Assembly (NCBI GenBank): GCA_031292015.1
Contig: JARLHY010000085.1
Coordinates: forward strand, 9,492-73,491
Direction of reading: 5' to 3'
Source: Negativicutes bacterium
GTDB lineage: Bacteria > Bacillota_C > Negativicutes > Sporomusales_B > JARLHX01
Length of the DNA: 64,000 nt
Position numbers and translations under genes: made by a program. Below the pieces are notes generated by a model that saw only the letters and a list, made by a program, of their open reading frames with translations, was not told the DNA's origin and ran no database searches. How positions within the stretch are numbered: position 1 is the stretch's first letter; every line of letters starts with the position of its first letter. This document shows positions 39,324 to 48,519 of the stretch, piece after piece.

Positions 39324-39362
39324 AAAGAGAACCGGCAGTCTATGCCGGTTCTTTGTTTTTGC
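39324..39362 (+). terminator. Terminator after the LPP20-family gene
   Basis: AGAACCGGCA pairs perfectly with TGCCGGTTCT around GTCTA, followed by TTGTTTTT. Confidence 0.88.
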
Positions 39363-39462
39363 CTGCGAAAAAAATGTGCGGGTCGGTCGTTGTCGTATTT
39401 CCCGGGACGGATTATAATGTTACCATTGGAATCCACTACTGCCACTGTGAGGAGCTTTGTTT

Positions 39463-40743
39463 ATGGCCAAGCCTACCCGCGTCCGCCATCTGGTTCTGTC
39501 GATGATCTGTCTGCTCTACTTTGTCGCTTATCTCGACCGGGTGAATATTTCGGTAGCCGCCCCGGCGATCATGCAGGAGTTCGCCATCAGCAAAGTCGAG
39601 CTTGGAGCGGTGTTCGCTGCGTTTTCGGTGGGTTATGTCCTGCTGCAGATTCCCTTCGGCCGCCTGGGCGACAGGCTCGGGCCCCGTCTCGTCCTTACCG
39701 GGCTGGTGACTCTCTGGTCGATTATGACCGGGATCACGGGTCTGGCCTGGAATCTGACATCCCTGGCGGTGGCCCGGCTCGGTCTCGGCGTCGGGCAGGC
39801 CGGGGCGTTCCCCAACGCGACCCGGGCTTTTTCCGACTGGGTCCCGGCCTCCGGCCGGGGGTTCTTTCAAGGGCTGACCCAGGCCTGTGCCCGTTTCGGC
39901 AGCGCCATCACGCCCTGGATTGTGGCGCCGATGGTGGCTGTATGGGGCTGGCGGACGGCCTTCTTTTTCTGCGGCGTGACCGGGCTTGTCTGGGCGGGGC
40001 TATGGTATTTCTGGTACCGCAACAGTCCGCGGGAATACGACGCCCACTGGGGCGGGATCAACCAGGCGGAACAGGATCTCATCTCCCAGGGAAAAGGCGC
40101 TGCCGGCACCGCACCGGCATTGCCGGTAAAGCGGCTGCTGCAGAGCAGGAACATGTGGGCCCTGTGCGCCAGCTATTTTTGCTACTGCTACTGTTTCTGG
40201 ATCTTTCTCACCTGGCTCCCCACCTATCTGGTGGAAGCCCGGGGCTTCTCCTTCCTGGGGATGGGCTTTTTCGCCAGCGTGCCGTTTCTCTTAGGCGGCG
40301 TCGGCGGCATCCTGGGCGGGTGGCTGTCGGACAAAATCCTGGACCGGACCAACAACCGCAAACTGGCCAGGCGCCTGGTGGCCATACCCGGCCTGCTGTG
40401 GGCGGCCTTCTTCCTGATCCCGGGGGTGTTGACCGACTCCCCGTTTTTGTCGATCGCCTGCCTGGCCAGCTCGCTGTTCGGCCTGGAGCTGTCCATCGGC
40501 GTGTACTGGGCGGTGTGTCTGGATGTCGGGCACGAACACGCCGGCACGGTGTCCGGGATGATGAATTCCCTCGGCAGCATGAGCTCCATCGGCTCCCCCT
40601 TCCTGTTCGGAGCCATCGTTCAGTACACCGGCTCCTGGGAGTATCCCTTCCTGGTGTCCAGCGCCTTTTTGTTCGCCGGGGCGCTGGTGCTGCTGTGGTT
40701 CGACCCCCAGCTGACGCTGAGCGAGGAATTGCAGCTGAAATAA
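39463..40743 (+). CDS. MFS transporter, anion:cation symporter family
   Basis: A 426-residue protein with 12 predicted membrane helices. LYFVAYLDRVNISVAAPAIM in helix 1 and GRLGDRLGPRLVL in the loop between helices 2 and 3 match the ACS (anion:cation symporter) branch, which moves sugar acids and other organic anions. The ATG at 39463 follows GAGGAGCTTTGTTT. It has its own terminator, and no catabolic gene is adjacent, so the substrate is unknown. Confidence 0.88.
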   Translation: MAKPTRVRHLVLSMICLLYFVAYLDRVNISVAAPAIMQEFAISKVELGAVFAAFSVGYVLLQIPFGRLGDRLGPRLVLTGLVTLWSIMTGITGLAWNLTSLAVARLGLGVGQAGAFPNATRAFSDWVPASGRGFFQGLTQACARFGSAITPWIVAPMVAVWGWRTAFFFCGVTGLVWAGLWYFWYRNSPREYDAHWGGINQAEQDLISQGKGAAGTAPALPVKRLLQSRNMWALCASYFCYCYCFWIFLTWLPTYLVEARGFSFLGMGFFASVPFLLGGVGGILGGWLSDKILDRTNNRKLARRLVAIPGLLWAAFFLIPGVLTDSPFLSIACLASSLFGLELSIGVYWAVCLDVGHEHAGTVSGMMNSLGSMSSIGSPFLFGAIVQYTGSWEYPFLVSSAFLFAGALVLLWFDPQLTLSEELQLK

Positions 40744-40774
40744 CGCCGCCTCGCAGGCGGCGTTATTGGTTTTC
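40739..40774. terminator. Bidirectional terminator between MFS and DUF2156 genes
   Basis: AATAACGCCGCC pairs perfectly with GGCGGCGTTATT around TCGCA, followed by GGTTTT. It includes the stop codon of the transporter gene and lies between convergent genes. Confidence 0.85.
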
Positions 40775-41668
40775 GACTGGCACGGCCTGGTATTTTTCCA
40801 GCAGCGAGGAGGGTCGGTAAGAGAGTTTCGCGGTCCGAAGACCTTCCACTCCCAGGTCTTCCTCCCTGTTGATATACGCGTTGTCGGGCCACTGCCGGCG
40901 GCAGAACTCGCGGTTGATCATCGGATAGAGGCCGCGGACGGCGGCGGCGGCTTTTTCGGTGTGGATGACGGCGGTGTCGGCGCAAAGCGACTCCCCCAGG
41001 GTCATAGCCCTGATCTTTCCGTCGATTTCGATGACGGCTCCTTTAAGCTCCAGGGCCGAATATTGCTGCAGCAGTTCCTGGGTCGCGTCCCGCTCGGTTT
41101 TCAAATAGCGGGACGGCGGGTGGTGCTCAAACCACTCGGCGACATAGGCGGTGCAGGCCGGCAGGTTGGTCTCGGTCAGCGGCTGGTAGACATAATCGCC
41201 GTGCTCCTTCAGGAAGGCGTGAATATGGTTCCGCTTGCCGCTGTAGCGTCGGCCGGCCAGCTCCCGGAGATCTTCGCCCCGGTAGAGGTAATCGAAGCTG
41301 TCGCGGGTGGGAGTAAGAACATAGCGCCCCGGCGCCTGGCTGGAGAAAAGGGAAAGAAACCGCCCGGTGATGCCGCGCATATAAAAAGGCTTGCCGACAG
41401 AGCGGAAATAATCCTCGATGGCGGCCAGCGCCGCCGGGAAGTCGCCGTTTTCGGCCCCGTAGGGAGGCAGGGCGAAGGGGCGTCCGCTGAAATCCAGGAA
41501 CAGACAGAGGCAGCCGGCGGCGATGCCCCAGCGGATATTGCCGGCCTTGCGCCACATGAAGTGATAGGTGAAGGTGCACTCGGAATTATTGTACTGGCCT
41601 TTGGCAAAAAAGCTGTCGAACACCGGCTTGTCGGCAAGCTCGATCTCTTTCAGGTTGATGACCGCCAC
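40763..41668 (-). CDS. DUF2156 (phosphatidylglycerol lysyltransferase-like) protein
   Basis: The 301-residue protein matches the DUF2156 family. Motifs include YNNSECTFTYHFMWRK, FDYLYRGEDLRELAGRRYSG and KRNHIHAFLKEHGDYV, with GNAT-like fold regions in the C-terminal half (GAVIEIDGKIRAMTLGESL, MINREFCRRQWPDNAYINRE, EDLGVEGLRTAKLSYRP). The family is related to the catalytic domain of MprF, which transfers aminoacyl groups from tRNA to lipids; soluble members are uncharacterised. No membrane part is present. It is a single gene. Confidence 0.87.
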   Translation of the reverse strand: MAVINLKEIELADKPVFDSFFAKGQYNNSECTFTYHFMWRKAGNIRWGIAAGCLCLFLDFSGRPFALPPYGAENGDFPAALAAIEDYFRSVGKPFYMRGITGRFLSLFSSQAPGRYVLTPTRDSFDYLYRGEDLRELAGRRYSGKRNHIHAFLKEHGDYVYQPLTETNLPACTAYVAEWFEHHPPSRYLKTERDATQELLQQYSALELKGAVIEIDGKIRAMTLGESLCADTAVIHTEKAAAAVRGLYPMINREFCRRQWPDNAYINREEDLGVEGLRTAKLSYRPSSLLEKYQAVPVENQ

Positions 41669-41829
41669 GCTCCTTGAAGTCGATTCTCCATAGCCATATT
41701 TTATACTATTTTCGGAGAAACCTGAACGTCAACAAGAAAAACTGCGGCTGCCCCGAGGAGTGAACCGGAAACTGGCGGGGTATATCCTTTACTGAAGAAG
41801 CAGCAGAAAATTATATATGAACTAAAACA

Positions 41830-41860
41830 GGAAAAAGAGCACTTTGTGCTCTTTTCTTCT
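41830..41860. terminator. Terminator after the lipoate/dehydrogenase operon
   Basis: AAAAGAGCAC pairs with GTGCTCTTTT around TTT and is followed by CTTCTT; the mirror arm is A-rich, so it can stop transcription from both sides. Confidence 0.75.
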
Positions 41861-41911
41861 TGTTTCAATCGCCTGCAGGCGTCATAACCGACTCTGCCTC
41901 TCAGCCACGAT

Positions 41912-42832
41912 TCAAAGCATCGCGGCGGCGCGATAGGAACTGCGCACCAGGGGGCCGGCAGCCACCTTTTTGAAACCGGCGTCGTAGGCCTGCTCCCGGT
42001 AACGCCCGAGCTGCTCCGGGGTGACGTATTCGACCACAGGCAGATGGGCCGGCGAGGGTCGCAGATACTGACCGATGGTGAGGGCGCTTACCCCGGCGTC
42101 GATAAGATCGGCGAATACGCCGCGCAGTTCGGCCGGGTGCTCGCCGAGTCCGACCATGAGACCGCTTTTAACAGTGCAGGTTCCCCCGGCGGCGGCCCTG
42201 GCCAGAAGCTCCAGCGAGCGCCGGTAGTCGGCGCCGGGCCTTACCCGGGGATAGAGGCGGGGAACGGTTTCGGTGTTGTGGTTCAGCACGGCGGGCCTGG
42301 CCGCCAGAACGGCGCACAGGGCGGCGTGATCGCCGGCGAAATCGGGAATCAGCACCTCCACTGTCGTGCCTGGACATAGTTGGCCGACTCGCAGGACACA
42401 GGCCGCGAAATGAGCCGCGCCGCCGTCAGGCAGGTCGTCACGGGTCACTGAAGTGATGACGGCATGCTTGAGGTTCAGCGCCGCCACCGCCTGGGCCAAC
42501 CGATCGGGCTCGGCCGGGTCAACCGGCGGGGGGGCGCCTTTGGGAACGGCGCAGAAGGCGCAGTTGCGGGTGCAGATGCCGCCGAGGATCAGAAAAGTGG
42601 CTGTACCGCAGCCGAAGCATTCGCCGAGGTTCGGGCAACTGGCGCTGCTGCAGACGGTGTTGAGGTCCAGGCGGTTCATCAGTTCGCTGACTCTTTTGTA
42701 TTCCCCGCCGGCAGGCAGGCGCTGGACAAGCCAGGGCGGACGGAAGCCGGCCGGTTGGTTCACGCCGTCCTTTTTTTCGTCACCAATGTCAGCAAACTGA
42801 CACATTTGTCTATTTTTCGACACAATTATCAA
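41912..42832 (-). CDS. lipA: Lipoyl synthase
   Basis: A 306-residue radical SAM enzyme that inserts sulfur into octanoyl groups. It has the auxiliary-cluster motif CSSASCPNLGECF, the radical SAM motif CTRNCAFC, and VITSVTRDDLPDGGAAHFA; GLMVGLGEHPAEL and YLRPSPAHLPVVEYV follow. The start is uncertain. The open frame overlaps lipB from a TTG at 42832; a GTG at 42823, better spaced from GAGGTGAT, would overlap it by 14 bases. It is the last gene of the dehydrogenase operon, so the cell makes lipoyl groups for the E2 encoded upstream. Confidence 0.95.
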   Translation of the reverse strand: MIIVSKNRQMCQFADIGDEKKDGVNQPAGFRPPWLVQRLPAGGEYKRVSELMNRLDLNTVCSSASCPNLGECFGCGTATFLILGGICTRNCAFCAVPKGAPPPVDPAEPDRLAQAVAALNLKHAVITSVTRDDLPDGGAAHFAACVLRVGQLCPGTTVEVLIPDFAGDHAALCAVLAARPAVLNHNTETVPRLYPRVRPGADYRRSLELLARAAAGGTCTVKSGLMVGLGEHPAELRGVFADLIDAGVSALTIGQYLRPSPAHLPVVEYVTPEQLGRYREQAYDAGFKKVAAGPLVRSSYRAAAML

Positions 42833-43469
42833 TCACCTCGCAGTCGAAAAACCGACAGAATTCCTCGATTAAAACGGCGGCAACAATGGTCACAGCGGTG
42901 GTCACACCGGCGGCGGCGAGGCTGGTTACGCCGAATTCGCTGATGCCGCAGGGAACGATGGAGCGGAAAAGCTCCAGGTCGTTGGCGACATTGAGGGCGA
43001 AGCCGTGACTTGTGATCCACTTCTTCACCGCCACGCCGATGGCGGCGATCTTGGCATCGCCCAGCCAAACCCCGGTATAGCCGGTTTTGCGACCGCCGCG
43101 GAGGCCGAAACGGCGCAGGGTGCGCAGCAGCACTTCCTCGAGGCTTTCGGCGTACCAGTGGACATCAGGCTGCCAGCGGCGGAGGTTGAGAACAGGATAG
43201 CCGACCAGTTGGCCGGGGTTGTGGCAGGTAATGTTGCCGCCGCGGTCGGTGTAAGCCAGGTCCACGCCCCGCCCGGCCAGCCAGGCGCTGTCTGCCAGCA
43301 GGTTCCCGGCGCCGCCGCCCCGGCCGATGGTGATGACCGGGGTATGCTCCAGCAGGATCAGCACGCCGTCATAGTCCTGAGAACTCACCAGTCGACGCGC
43401 CGCTTCCTGCAGCCGCAGGCCGGCAGCGTAGTCGACCTGTCCCGCCGCGACAAAAGCGCAGCGGTGCAT
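42810..43469 (-). CDS. lipB: Lipoyl(octanoyl) transferase
   Basis: A 219-residue LipB. It contains VDYAAGLRLQEAARRLV, LLEHTPVITIGRGGGAGNLL, YTDRGGNITCHNPGQLVGYP (GG-x-TYHGPGQL-like motif), and ITSHGFALNVANDLELFRSI ending in PCGISEFGVTSL with the catalytic Cys. The catalytic Lys is in WLGDAKIAAIGVAVKKW. The ATG overlaps the TGA of the E3 gene (TGATG), so translation is coupled. Confidence 0.95.
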   Translation of the reverse strand: MHRCAFVAAGQVDYAAGLRLQEAARRLVSSQDYDGVLILLEHTPVITIGRGGGAGNLLADSAWLAGRGVDLAYTDRGGNITCHNPGQLVGYPVLNLRRWQPDVHWYAESLEEVLLRTLRRFGLRGGRKTGYTGVWLGDAKIAAIGVAVKKWITSHGFALNVANDLELFRSIVPCGISEFGVTSLAAAGVTTAVTIVAAVLIEEFCRFFDCEVIDNCVEK

Positions 43470-44857
43470 CAGCGTTTCGGCGGCGGCCAGTGAATGGCGT
43501 GTCCGTTCGCCGCCAGGGCCGCCTCTGCCATCGCCTCGCTTACGGTAGGATGGGCGTGAATGGTGGAAATGAGTTCGTCGACAGTGGCTTCGAGGCGGAT
43601 GGCCAGAGCGGCTTCGGCGATCAGGTCGGTGGCGCGGGGTCCGAAGATATGCACCCCGAGAATCTCGCCGTACTTTTCGCCGCAAATGATCTTGACCATG
43701 CCGGTACCGCCGCTTTCGATCAGCGCCTTGCCGTTGCCGGCCAGAGGAAAGATTCCTACTTTAACCTTCAGGCCCCGGGCCCGCGCCTGTTCCCCGGTCA
43801 GACCGACGCTGGCCACTTCCGGATCGTTGTAGATACAGGCCGGAATGGTTGCGCCAAAATAAGAGCTCTCATGACCGAGGGCGTGTTCAACGGCGGCTAT
43901 GGCCTGAGCCGACGCCGCGTGGGCCAGCATGATCTGTCCGTTGCAGTCGCCGACAGCGTAAATGCCGCTGACATTGGTCCTAAAATGCGCGTCGACTGTT
44001 ATTTTGCCCTGTTCGGCGGCTACGCCGGCAGCCGCCAGGCCCAGGTCCGCAGTGCGCGGTCTGCGGCCTACCGCCACCAGGACCAGTTCGGAGTCGATTT
44101 CGCGGCAAACGCCGTCGACTTCCACCTTGGCACACAGTCCGCCGGTTTTTTCGGCCACTGCGGTCAGGCGGGCCCCGGTGAGGAACCGGACACCCCGCCG
44201 GGCGAGCTCTTTGCGCACCTGGACGGCGATCTCGCCATCCACCGGCGGCAGGATCTCGGGCAGCATTTCGACCACGGACACTTCGCTGCCGAAGGAGCGA
44301 AACAGGGCTGCGAACTCGACGCCGATGACCCCGCCGCCGATGATGGTCAGCGACCGGGGCGGCTGGGTCAGGCTCAGGGCGGCGGTACTGTCGATGACTC
44401 CCGGCAGCTCGGCCCCGGGGAAGTTCAGTTTTACCGGCTCGGATCCGACGGCCAGAAGGACGGCGTCGGCCGTCAGATTCCGGGGCGCCGCGCCGCTTAC
44501 CGCTATCGTACGGTCGGACTGTAGAACCGCCGTGCCTTTGAGAACCTGGACGCCGTTGGCTTTCAGCAAACTCTCCACTCCGTTCACCAGCCGGCGGACA
44601 ACTCCTTGTTTGCGGCTTAGCACCACCGGCCAGTCCAGCCTGGTGTTGTCGGCTACCACGCCGGAGGAGCCTGACGACAGTTCCCGGTACAGGTGAGCGG
44701 TGTGCAGCAGGGCTTTCGTCGGAATACAGCCTACATTGAGGCAGGTCCCGCCGATGGCCTCGCCTTCGATCAACCGGACCCCGGCCCCGAGCTGGGCGGC
44801 CCGGATGGCGCCCACATAGCCGGCCGGTCCGCCGCCGATAACAACAATCTGCTTCAT
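43469..44857 (-). CDS. lpdA: Dihydrolipoyl dehydrogenase (E3)
   Basis: A 462-residue flavoprotein that reoxidises dihydrolipoyl groups with NAD. It has IVVIGGGPAGYVGAIRAAQL, the redox disulfide in GGTCLNVGCIPTKALLHTA, SLTIIGGGVIGVEFAALF for NAD binding, YAVGDCNGQIMLAHAAS, and HAHPTVSEAMAEAA with the active-site His at the C-terminus. The ATG follows GGGGAGATCTTC; an upstream extension of 11 codons is not needed. It is fifth in order after E1, E1, SDR, MFS and E2. Confidence 0.95.
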   Translation of the reverse strand: MKQIVVIGGGPAGYVGAIRAAQLGAGVRLIEGEAIGGTCLNVGCIPTKALLHTAHLYRELSSGSSGVVADNTRLDWPVVLSRKQGVVRRLVNGVESLLKANGVQVLKGTAVLQSDRTIAVSGAAPRNLTADAVLLAVGSEPVKLNFPGAELPGVIDSTAALSLTQPPRSLTIIGGGVIGVEFAALFRSFGSEVSVVEMLPEILPPVDGEIAVQVRKELARRGVRFLTGARLTAVAEKTGGLCAKVEVDGVCREIDSELVLVAVGRRPRTADLGLAAAGVAAEQGKITVDAHFRTNVSGIYAVGDCNGQIMLAHAASAQAIAAVEHALGHESSYFGATIPACIYNDPEVASVGLTGEQARARGLKVKVGIFPLAGNGKALIESGGTGMVKIICGEKYGEILGVHIFGPRATDLIAEAALAIRLEATVDELISTIHAHPTVSEAMAEAALAANGHAIHWPPPKR

Positions 44858-44909
44858 GAAGATCTCCCCTATCTTTGGCAATCGATTCATAACCTGCCGT
44901 CAAACACTT

Positions 44910-46172
44910 TTACAGCAGCAGCAGCGGCTGTTCGAGCAACTGGCGGAGACGGGCCGTAAACCGGCCGGCCAGCGCGCCGTCGACGACCTGATGATTGTAA
45001 CCAAGACAAAGGTTCATCATCGGCCTGATGACGATGCTTGCGCCGACCACCACCGGACGTTCGACCGTCCGGCAGACACCGAGAATGCCGCTTTCCGGCG
45101 GGTTGATGATGGGGGTGAAATGATCCACGCCATACATGCCCAGGTTACTGACAGTGAAGGTGCCGCCGCTGTATTCATCAGGCAGCAGTTTTCCCTGCCT
45201 GGCCCTGCCGCCCAGGTCGGCGATATCCGCCCGCAACTGGGCGAGGGTCTTTTGGTCGGCGTTTTTGACAACAGGCACGATGAGGCCGCTGTCGAGGGCC
45301 ACCGCCACGCCGATGTTGACGGCCTCATTGACGACAAGCCGGCCATCGACCAGCGCATTGTTGACCATCGGAAATTCAGTGAGCGCTTTGGCCGTGCATT
45401 TTACGATCAACTCGGTCAGGGAAAGTTTCGCTCCCGTCTGGGCGAATTTGTCTTTGAGCTGCAGCGATGCCAGCATATCTACTTCTACGGTGTGATGGAC
45501 ATGAGGACAAGTCTGCCAGCTGCCGGTCATCCGCTCGGCGATTACTTTGCGCATACCGCTGAGCGGCGTGCCGACGGCAGCCGGAGTCATCGGCAGGGCG
45601 TCCAGAACGTCCTGTTTCATGATTCGCCCGGACTGGGGCAGGGCGGTGAGGTCCAGGCCGTGTTCAGCGGCGATTTTCGCCGCCAGCGGCGTGGCCTTGA
45701 CCGCCGTGTCCGGGGCGGAGTGGCTCAAAATATCGCGCTCGATGATCCGGCCGTCAGGTCCGGTGCCGGTGAGCCCCGCCAAATCCAGCCCCCGCTCACG
45801 CGCGAGTTTTCTGGCCAACGGTGACGCTTTGACCCATTCGCCGGTGTCAGCGGCGACTACTGCCTCCTGCGGCGCCTTGAGGCTTTCCGCAACAGGCGGA
45901 GCGGATACGGCGGGGATGACGGCGGCTTTCTCGCCCGGTTCCCCGATGATCGCCAGAACGGCTTTAACCGGCACGGTCTCCCCTTCGGCGACCAGTATTT
46001 CCAGGATGGTTCCACTTGCCGTGGCCTCGACTTCCACGCTGATTTTATCGGTGGCTACTTCGGCGAAAACTTCCCCAGCCGTCACCGTTTCACCGATCTT
46101 CTTCAACCATCTGGCTACCGTGCCTTCGGTCATGGTCAGGCCGAGCTGCGGCATAATAAACTCAACAGCCAT
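44910..46172 (-). CDS. Dihydrolipoamide acyltransferase (E2) with two subunit-binding domains
   Basis: The 420-residue protein has a lipoyl domain (about 1-77, modified Lys in EVATDKISVEVEA). Two peripheral-subunit-binding domains follow: about 112-148 (ASPLARKLARERGLDLAGL) and about 158-194 (TPLAAKIAAEHGLDLTALP). Then comes the acyltransferase core with the catalytic YNHQVVDGALAG near the C-terminus. It transfers the acyl group made by E1 to CoA. Most E2 proteins have one binding domain. The acetoin type and the pyruvate type cannot be separated by sequence here. AGGGGGGATTCTAAC precedes the ATG. Confidence 0.93.
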   Translation of the reverse strand: MAVEFIMPQLGLTMTEGTVARWLKKIGETVTAGEVFAEVATDKISVEVEATASGTILEILVAEGETVPVKAVLAIIGEPGEKAAVIPAVSAPPVAESLKAPQEAVVAADTGEWVKASPLARKLARERGLDLAGLTGTGPDGRIIERDILSHSAPDTAVKATPLAAKIAAEHGLDLTALPQSGRIMKQDVLDALPMTPAAVGTPLSGMRKVIAERMTGSWQTCPHVHHTVEVDMLASLQLKDKFAQTGAKLSLTELIVKCTAKALTEFPMVNNALVDGRLVVNEAVNIGVAVALDSGLIVPVVKNADQKTLAQLRADIADLGGRARQGKLLPDEYSGGTFTVSNLGMYGVDHFTPIINPPESGILGVCRTVERPVVVGASIVIRPMMNLCLGYNHQVVDGALAGRFTARLRQLLEQPLLLL

Positions 46173-46344
46173 GTTAGAATCCCCCCAGTTTTGCGTGATA
46201 GCTGGTTTTCCCTGCCCCGCGCCCCGGTCGGGTCACAGGCAGGCGGTGGAAAAACAGACGGCTGCCGGCGCCGGCAGGATGGGCGCCCGAAATTTCAGGC
46301 GCGGCCGTAAAAGCGCCGAGCAGCCGCAAACATCACCTGGTTTG

Positions 46345-47664
46345 CTATTGGGCAGCCGTTTTGGAGCCGGAGGCTGAAGGAGCTTTGTCGGTGGGCAATT
46401 CTTTGCGCAGGGTGAGGATGAGCAGACCGGCCAGGGTCAGCGAAAAGGCCAGGTAGACGTAACCCCACTGGAAGGAGCCGGTGAGATCCTTGATATAGCC
46501 TGTCAGATAGGGGCCAACCCAGCCGCCGATGTTGCCGATAGAGTTGATGAGGCCCACCGCGCCGGCGGCCGCCGCACCGGACAGGAAGGTCGTCGGATAG
46601 GACCACCATACGCCCATGCCGCAGTATACGCCGATGGCGCTGACGCAGACCAGAACCAGGCTCATCAACGGGTCGCTGACAAAGGGACCGACGCCGATGC
46701 CCACGGCGCCGATGAACATCGGGATGGCCACATGCCATCTCTTTTCACCGCGCAGCGACGAGGAGCGGCCGACCACAACAAAACCGATCAGAGCCAAGGC
46801 CATCGGAATGACGATGATCCAGCCGATGGCGGCGTTGGACCAGCCTGAAACCGCCTTGAGCACAGTTGGCATCCAGAAATTGAAGCCCCAGAAACCGGTG
46901 ATCCACATGAAATAGATCAGGCAGAGTTTGAGGACTTCTTTATCGGAAAAGGCCTGCCAGATGGTGTATTTCTTGACCGCCAGCTTGGAGGCCGTCTCCT
47001 GCTCCAGCTGGATTTTGAGGAACTGTTTTTCTTCCGGCGTCAGCCAGTTGGCATCTTCCGGCGAGTCTTTGAGCCAGAAAATCAGAATAATACCGAAGAT
47101 GATGGCTGGGATGGCTTCAAGAATGAACAGCACCTGCCAGCCTTTGAGGCCGAAAATCGACAGCCCCAGCAGCCAGCCGGCCAGCGGCGCGCCGATGATG
47201 GCGGCAACCAGCAGGGAGGTGAGCATGACTGAGATGGCCTGGGCCCGTTCCTCGGCGCTGAACCAGCGGGGCATGATGACGGCGTAGATGACGGGATAGA
47301 GGCTGGCTTCCGCCGCGCCCAGAAGGAAACGGCAGATGTAGAATTCGGTGTCGCTGCGCATGAAAGACATCAGGGCGCAGACCAGCCCCCAGCTGATCAT
47401 GATCCGGGCAAGCCAGACCTTGGGGCTGTACTTGTTGGCGATCAGCGCCCCGGGGATCTCGAAGATGAGGTAACCGAGGAAGAAAATGCCGGCGCCCATG
47501 CCGAAGATCTGAGCGGTGAAGCCCATGTCCTTGTTCATGGTCAACGCGGCGTAGGCAATGTTGACCCGGTCGAGATAGGCGATAACCGAGGTAAGGAAAA
47601 GGGGCAGAATGATGTGCAAATATTTCCTTCTCCTGATGCTGCCCACGATTGCAGAATTATCCAT
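46345..47664 (-). CDS. MFS transporter, anion:cation symporter family, within the dehydrogenase operon
   Basis: A 439-residue protein with 12 predicted membrane helices. SVIAYLDRVNIAYAALTM in helix 1 and YSPKVWLARIMISWG after it match the ACS branch of organic-anion carriers (tartrate, phthalate, sugar acids). I take the ATG at 47664; a TTG two codons upstream is closer to GGGAGGTC and possible. It lies between SDR and E2 genes, so it probably imports the substrate of this operon, which would then be an organic acid rather than neutral acetoin. Confidence 0.88.
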   Translation of the reverse strand: MDNSAIVGSIRRRKYLHIILPLFLTSVIAYLDRVNIAYAALTMNKDMGFTAQIFGMGAGIFFLGYLIFEIPGALIANKYSPKVWLARIMISWGLVCALMSFMRSDTEFYICRFLLGAAEASLYPVIYAVIMPRWFSAEERAQAISVMLTSLLVAAIIGAPLAGWLLGLSIFGLKGWQVLFILEAIPAIIFGIILIFWLKDSPEDANWLTPEEKQFLKIQLEQETASKLAVKKYTIWQAFSDKEVLKLCLIYFMWITGFWGFNFWMPTVLKAVSGWSNAAIGWIIVIPMALALIGFVVVGRSSSLRGEKRWHVAIPMFIGAVGIGVGPFVSDPLMSLVLVCVSAIGVYCGMGVWWSYPTTFLSGAAAAGAVGLINSIGNIGGWVGPYLTGYIKDLTGSFQWGYVYLAFSLTLAGLLILTLRKELPTDKAPSASGSKTAAQ

Positions 47665-47750
47665 GTACAATAAGACCTCCCAACATAATTTCGTAGCGTC
47701 ACCCGGCGTGTCTACGCCCGGGCCTCACCTCCCCTTCGTTATAGACCCGG

Positions 47751-48497
47751 TCAGTCCATCATGAATCCGCCGTTGACATCCATGATTTCACCGGTGATAA
47801 ACGCGGCGTAATCGGAGGCCAGAAAACAGACGGCGGCGGCGATATCGCCGGGTTTGCCGACCCGGCCCAACGGAATCATCCGGAGGATGGCATCCCGCTG
47901 CTTCAGGCTGAGTCCGCTGGTCATGTCGGTGTCGGTCAGCGCCGGAGTAATGGCGTTGACGTTGATGTTGTAGGGGCCGCCTTCCCGGGCGATGCCCTTG
48001 GTGAAGGCGATCACCCCGCCCTTGGAGGCAGCGTAGCAGGAATTGCCCAAAAGGCCGCCGCCCTGTTTGCCGGCGACGGAGGCCATATTGATGATTTTGC
48101 CGCAACGCCGGGCCATCATCACCGGAAAAACGGCCTTGCTGCAAAGAAAGACGCCCTTCAGGTTGACTGCCATCACCCGGTCCCAGCTCTCAGGAGTGAT
48201 TTCGGTCACCGGCCCGGTCAGAACGATGCCGGCGTTGTTGACCAGAATGTCGATGCCGGCAAAATGGTCGATGGTGTCGGCGACCATTTTTCGCACCTGC
48301 GCTTCGTCGGTTACGTCGGCCTGGGCCACCAGGGCCTTTGTACCGCCGGCGCGAATCTCGCCGGCCACCGCGGCGGCGTTTTGGAGGTTGACGTCGTTGA
48401 CCGCCACATGGGCGCCGTGGGCGGCGAGGGCCAGGGCCACGGCCCGACCGATGCCCCGGCCGGCCCCGGTCACAATAGCGACTTTGTCTTTTAACAC
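47751..48497 (-). CDS. Short-chain dehydrogenase/reductase
   Basis: A 248-residue classical SDR. It has AIVTGAGRGIGRAVALAL for NAD(P), an NNAGIV motif, a catalytic Ser region GGGLLGNSCYAASKGG with Tyr-x3-Lys, and the C-terminal GEIMDVNGGFMMD. It starts at a GTG behind GGAGGTGGGGG, 22 bases after the E1 beta gene. It may oxidise an alcohol or 2-hydroxy acid to the keto substrate of the dehydrogenase complex, an inference from position. Confidence 0.9.
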   Translation of the reverse strand: MLKDKVAIVTGAGRGIGRAVALALAAHGAHVAVNDVNLQNAAAVAGEIRAGGTKALVAQADVTDEAQVRKMVADTIDHFAGIDILVNNAGIVLTGPVTEITPESWDRVMAVNLKGVFLCSKAVFPVMMARRCGKIINMASVAGKQGGGLLGNSCYAASKGGVIAFTKGIAREGGPYNINVNAITPALTDTDMTSGLSLKQRDAILRMIPLGRVGKPGDIAAAVCFLASDYAAFITGEIMDVNGGFMMD

Positions 48498-48519
48498 GGC
48501 ATTCCCCCACCTCCTGACA

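Noticed and set aside
42464..42943. Plus-strand frames across lipA and lipB
   Set aside because: They are complements of clear lipoate genes with catalytic motifs.
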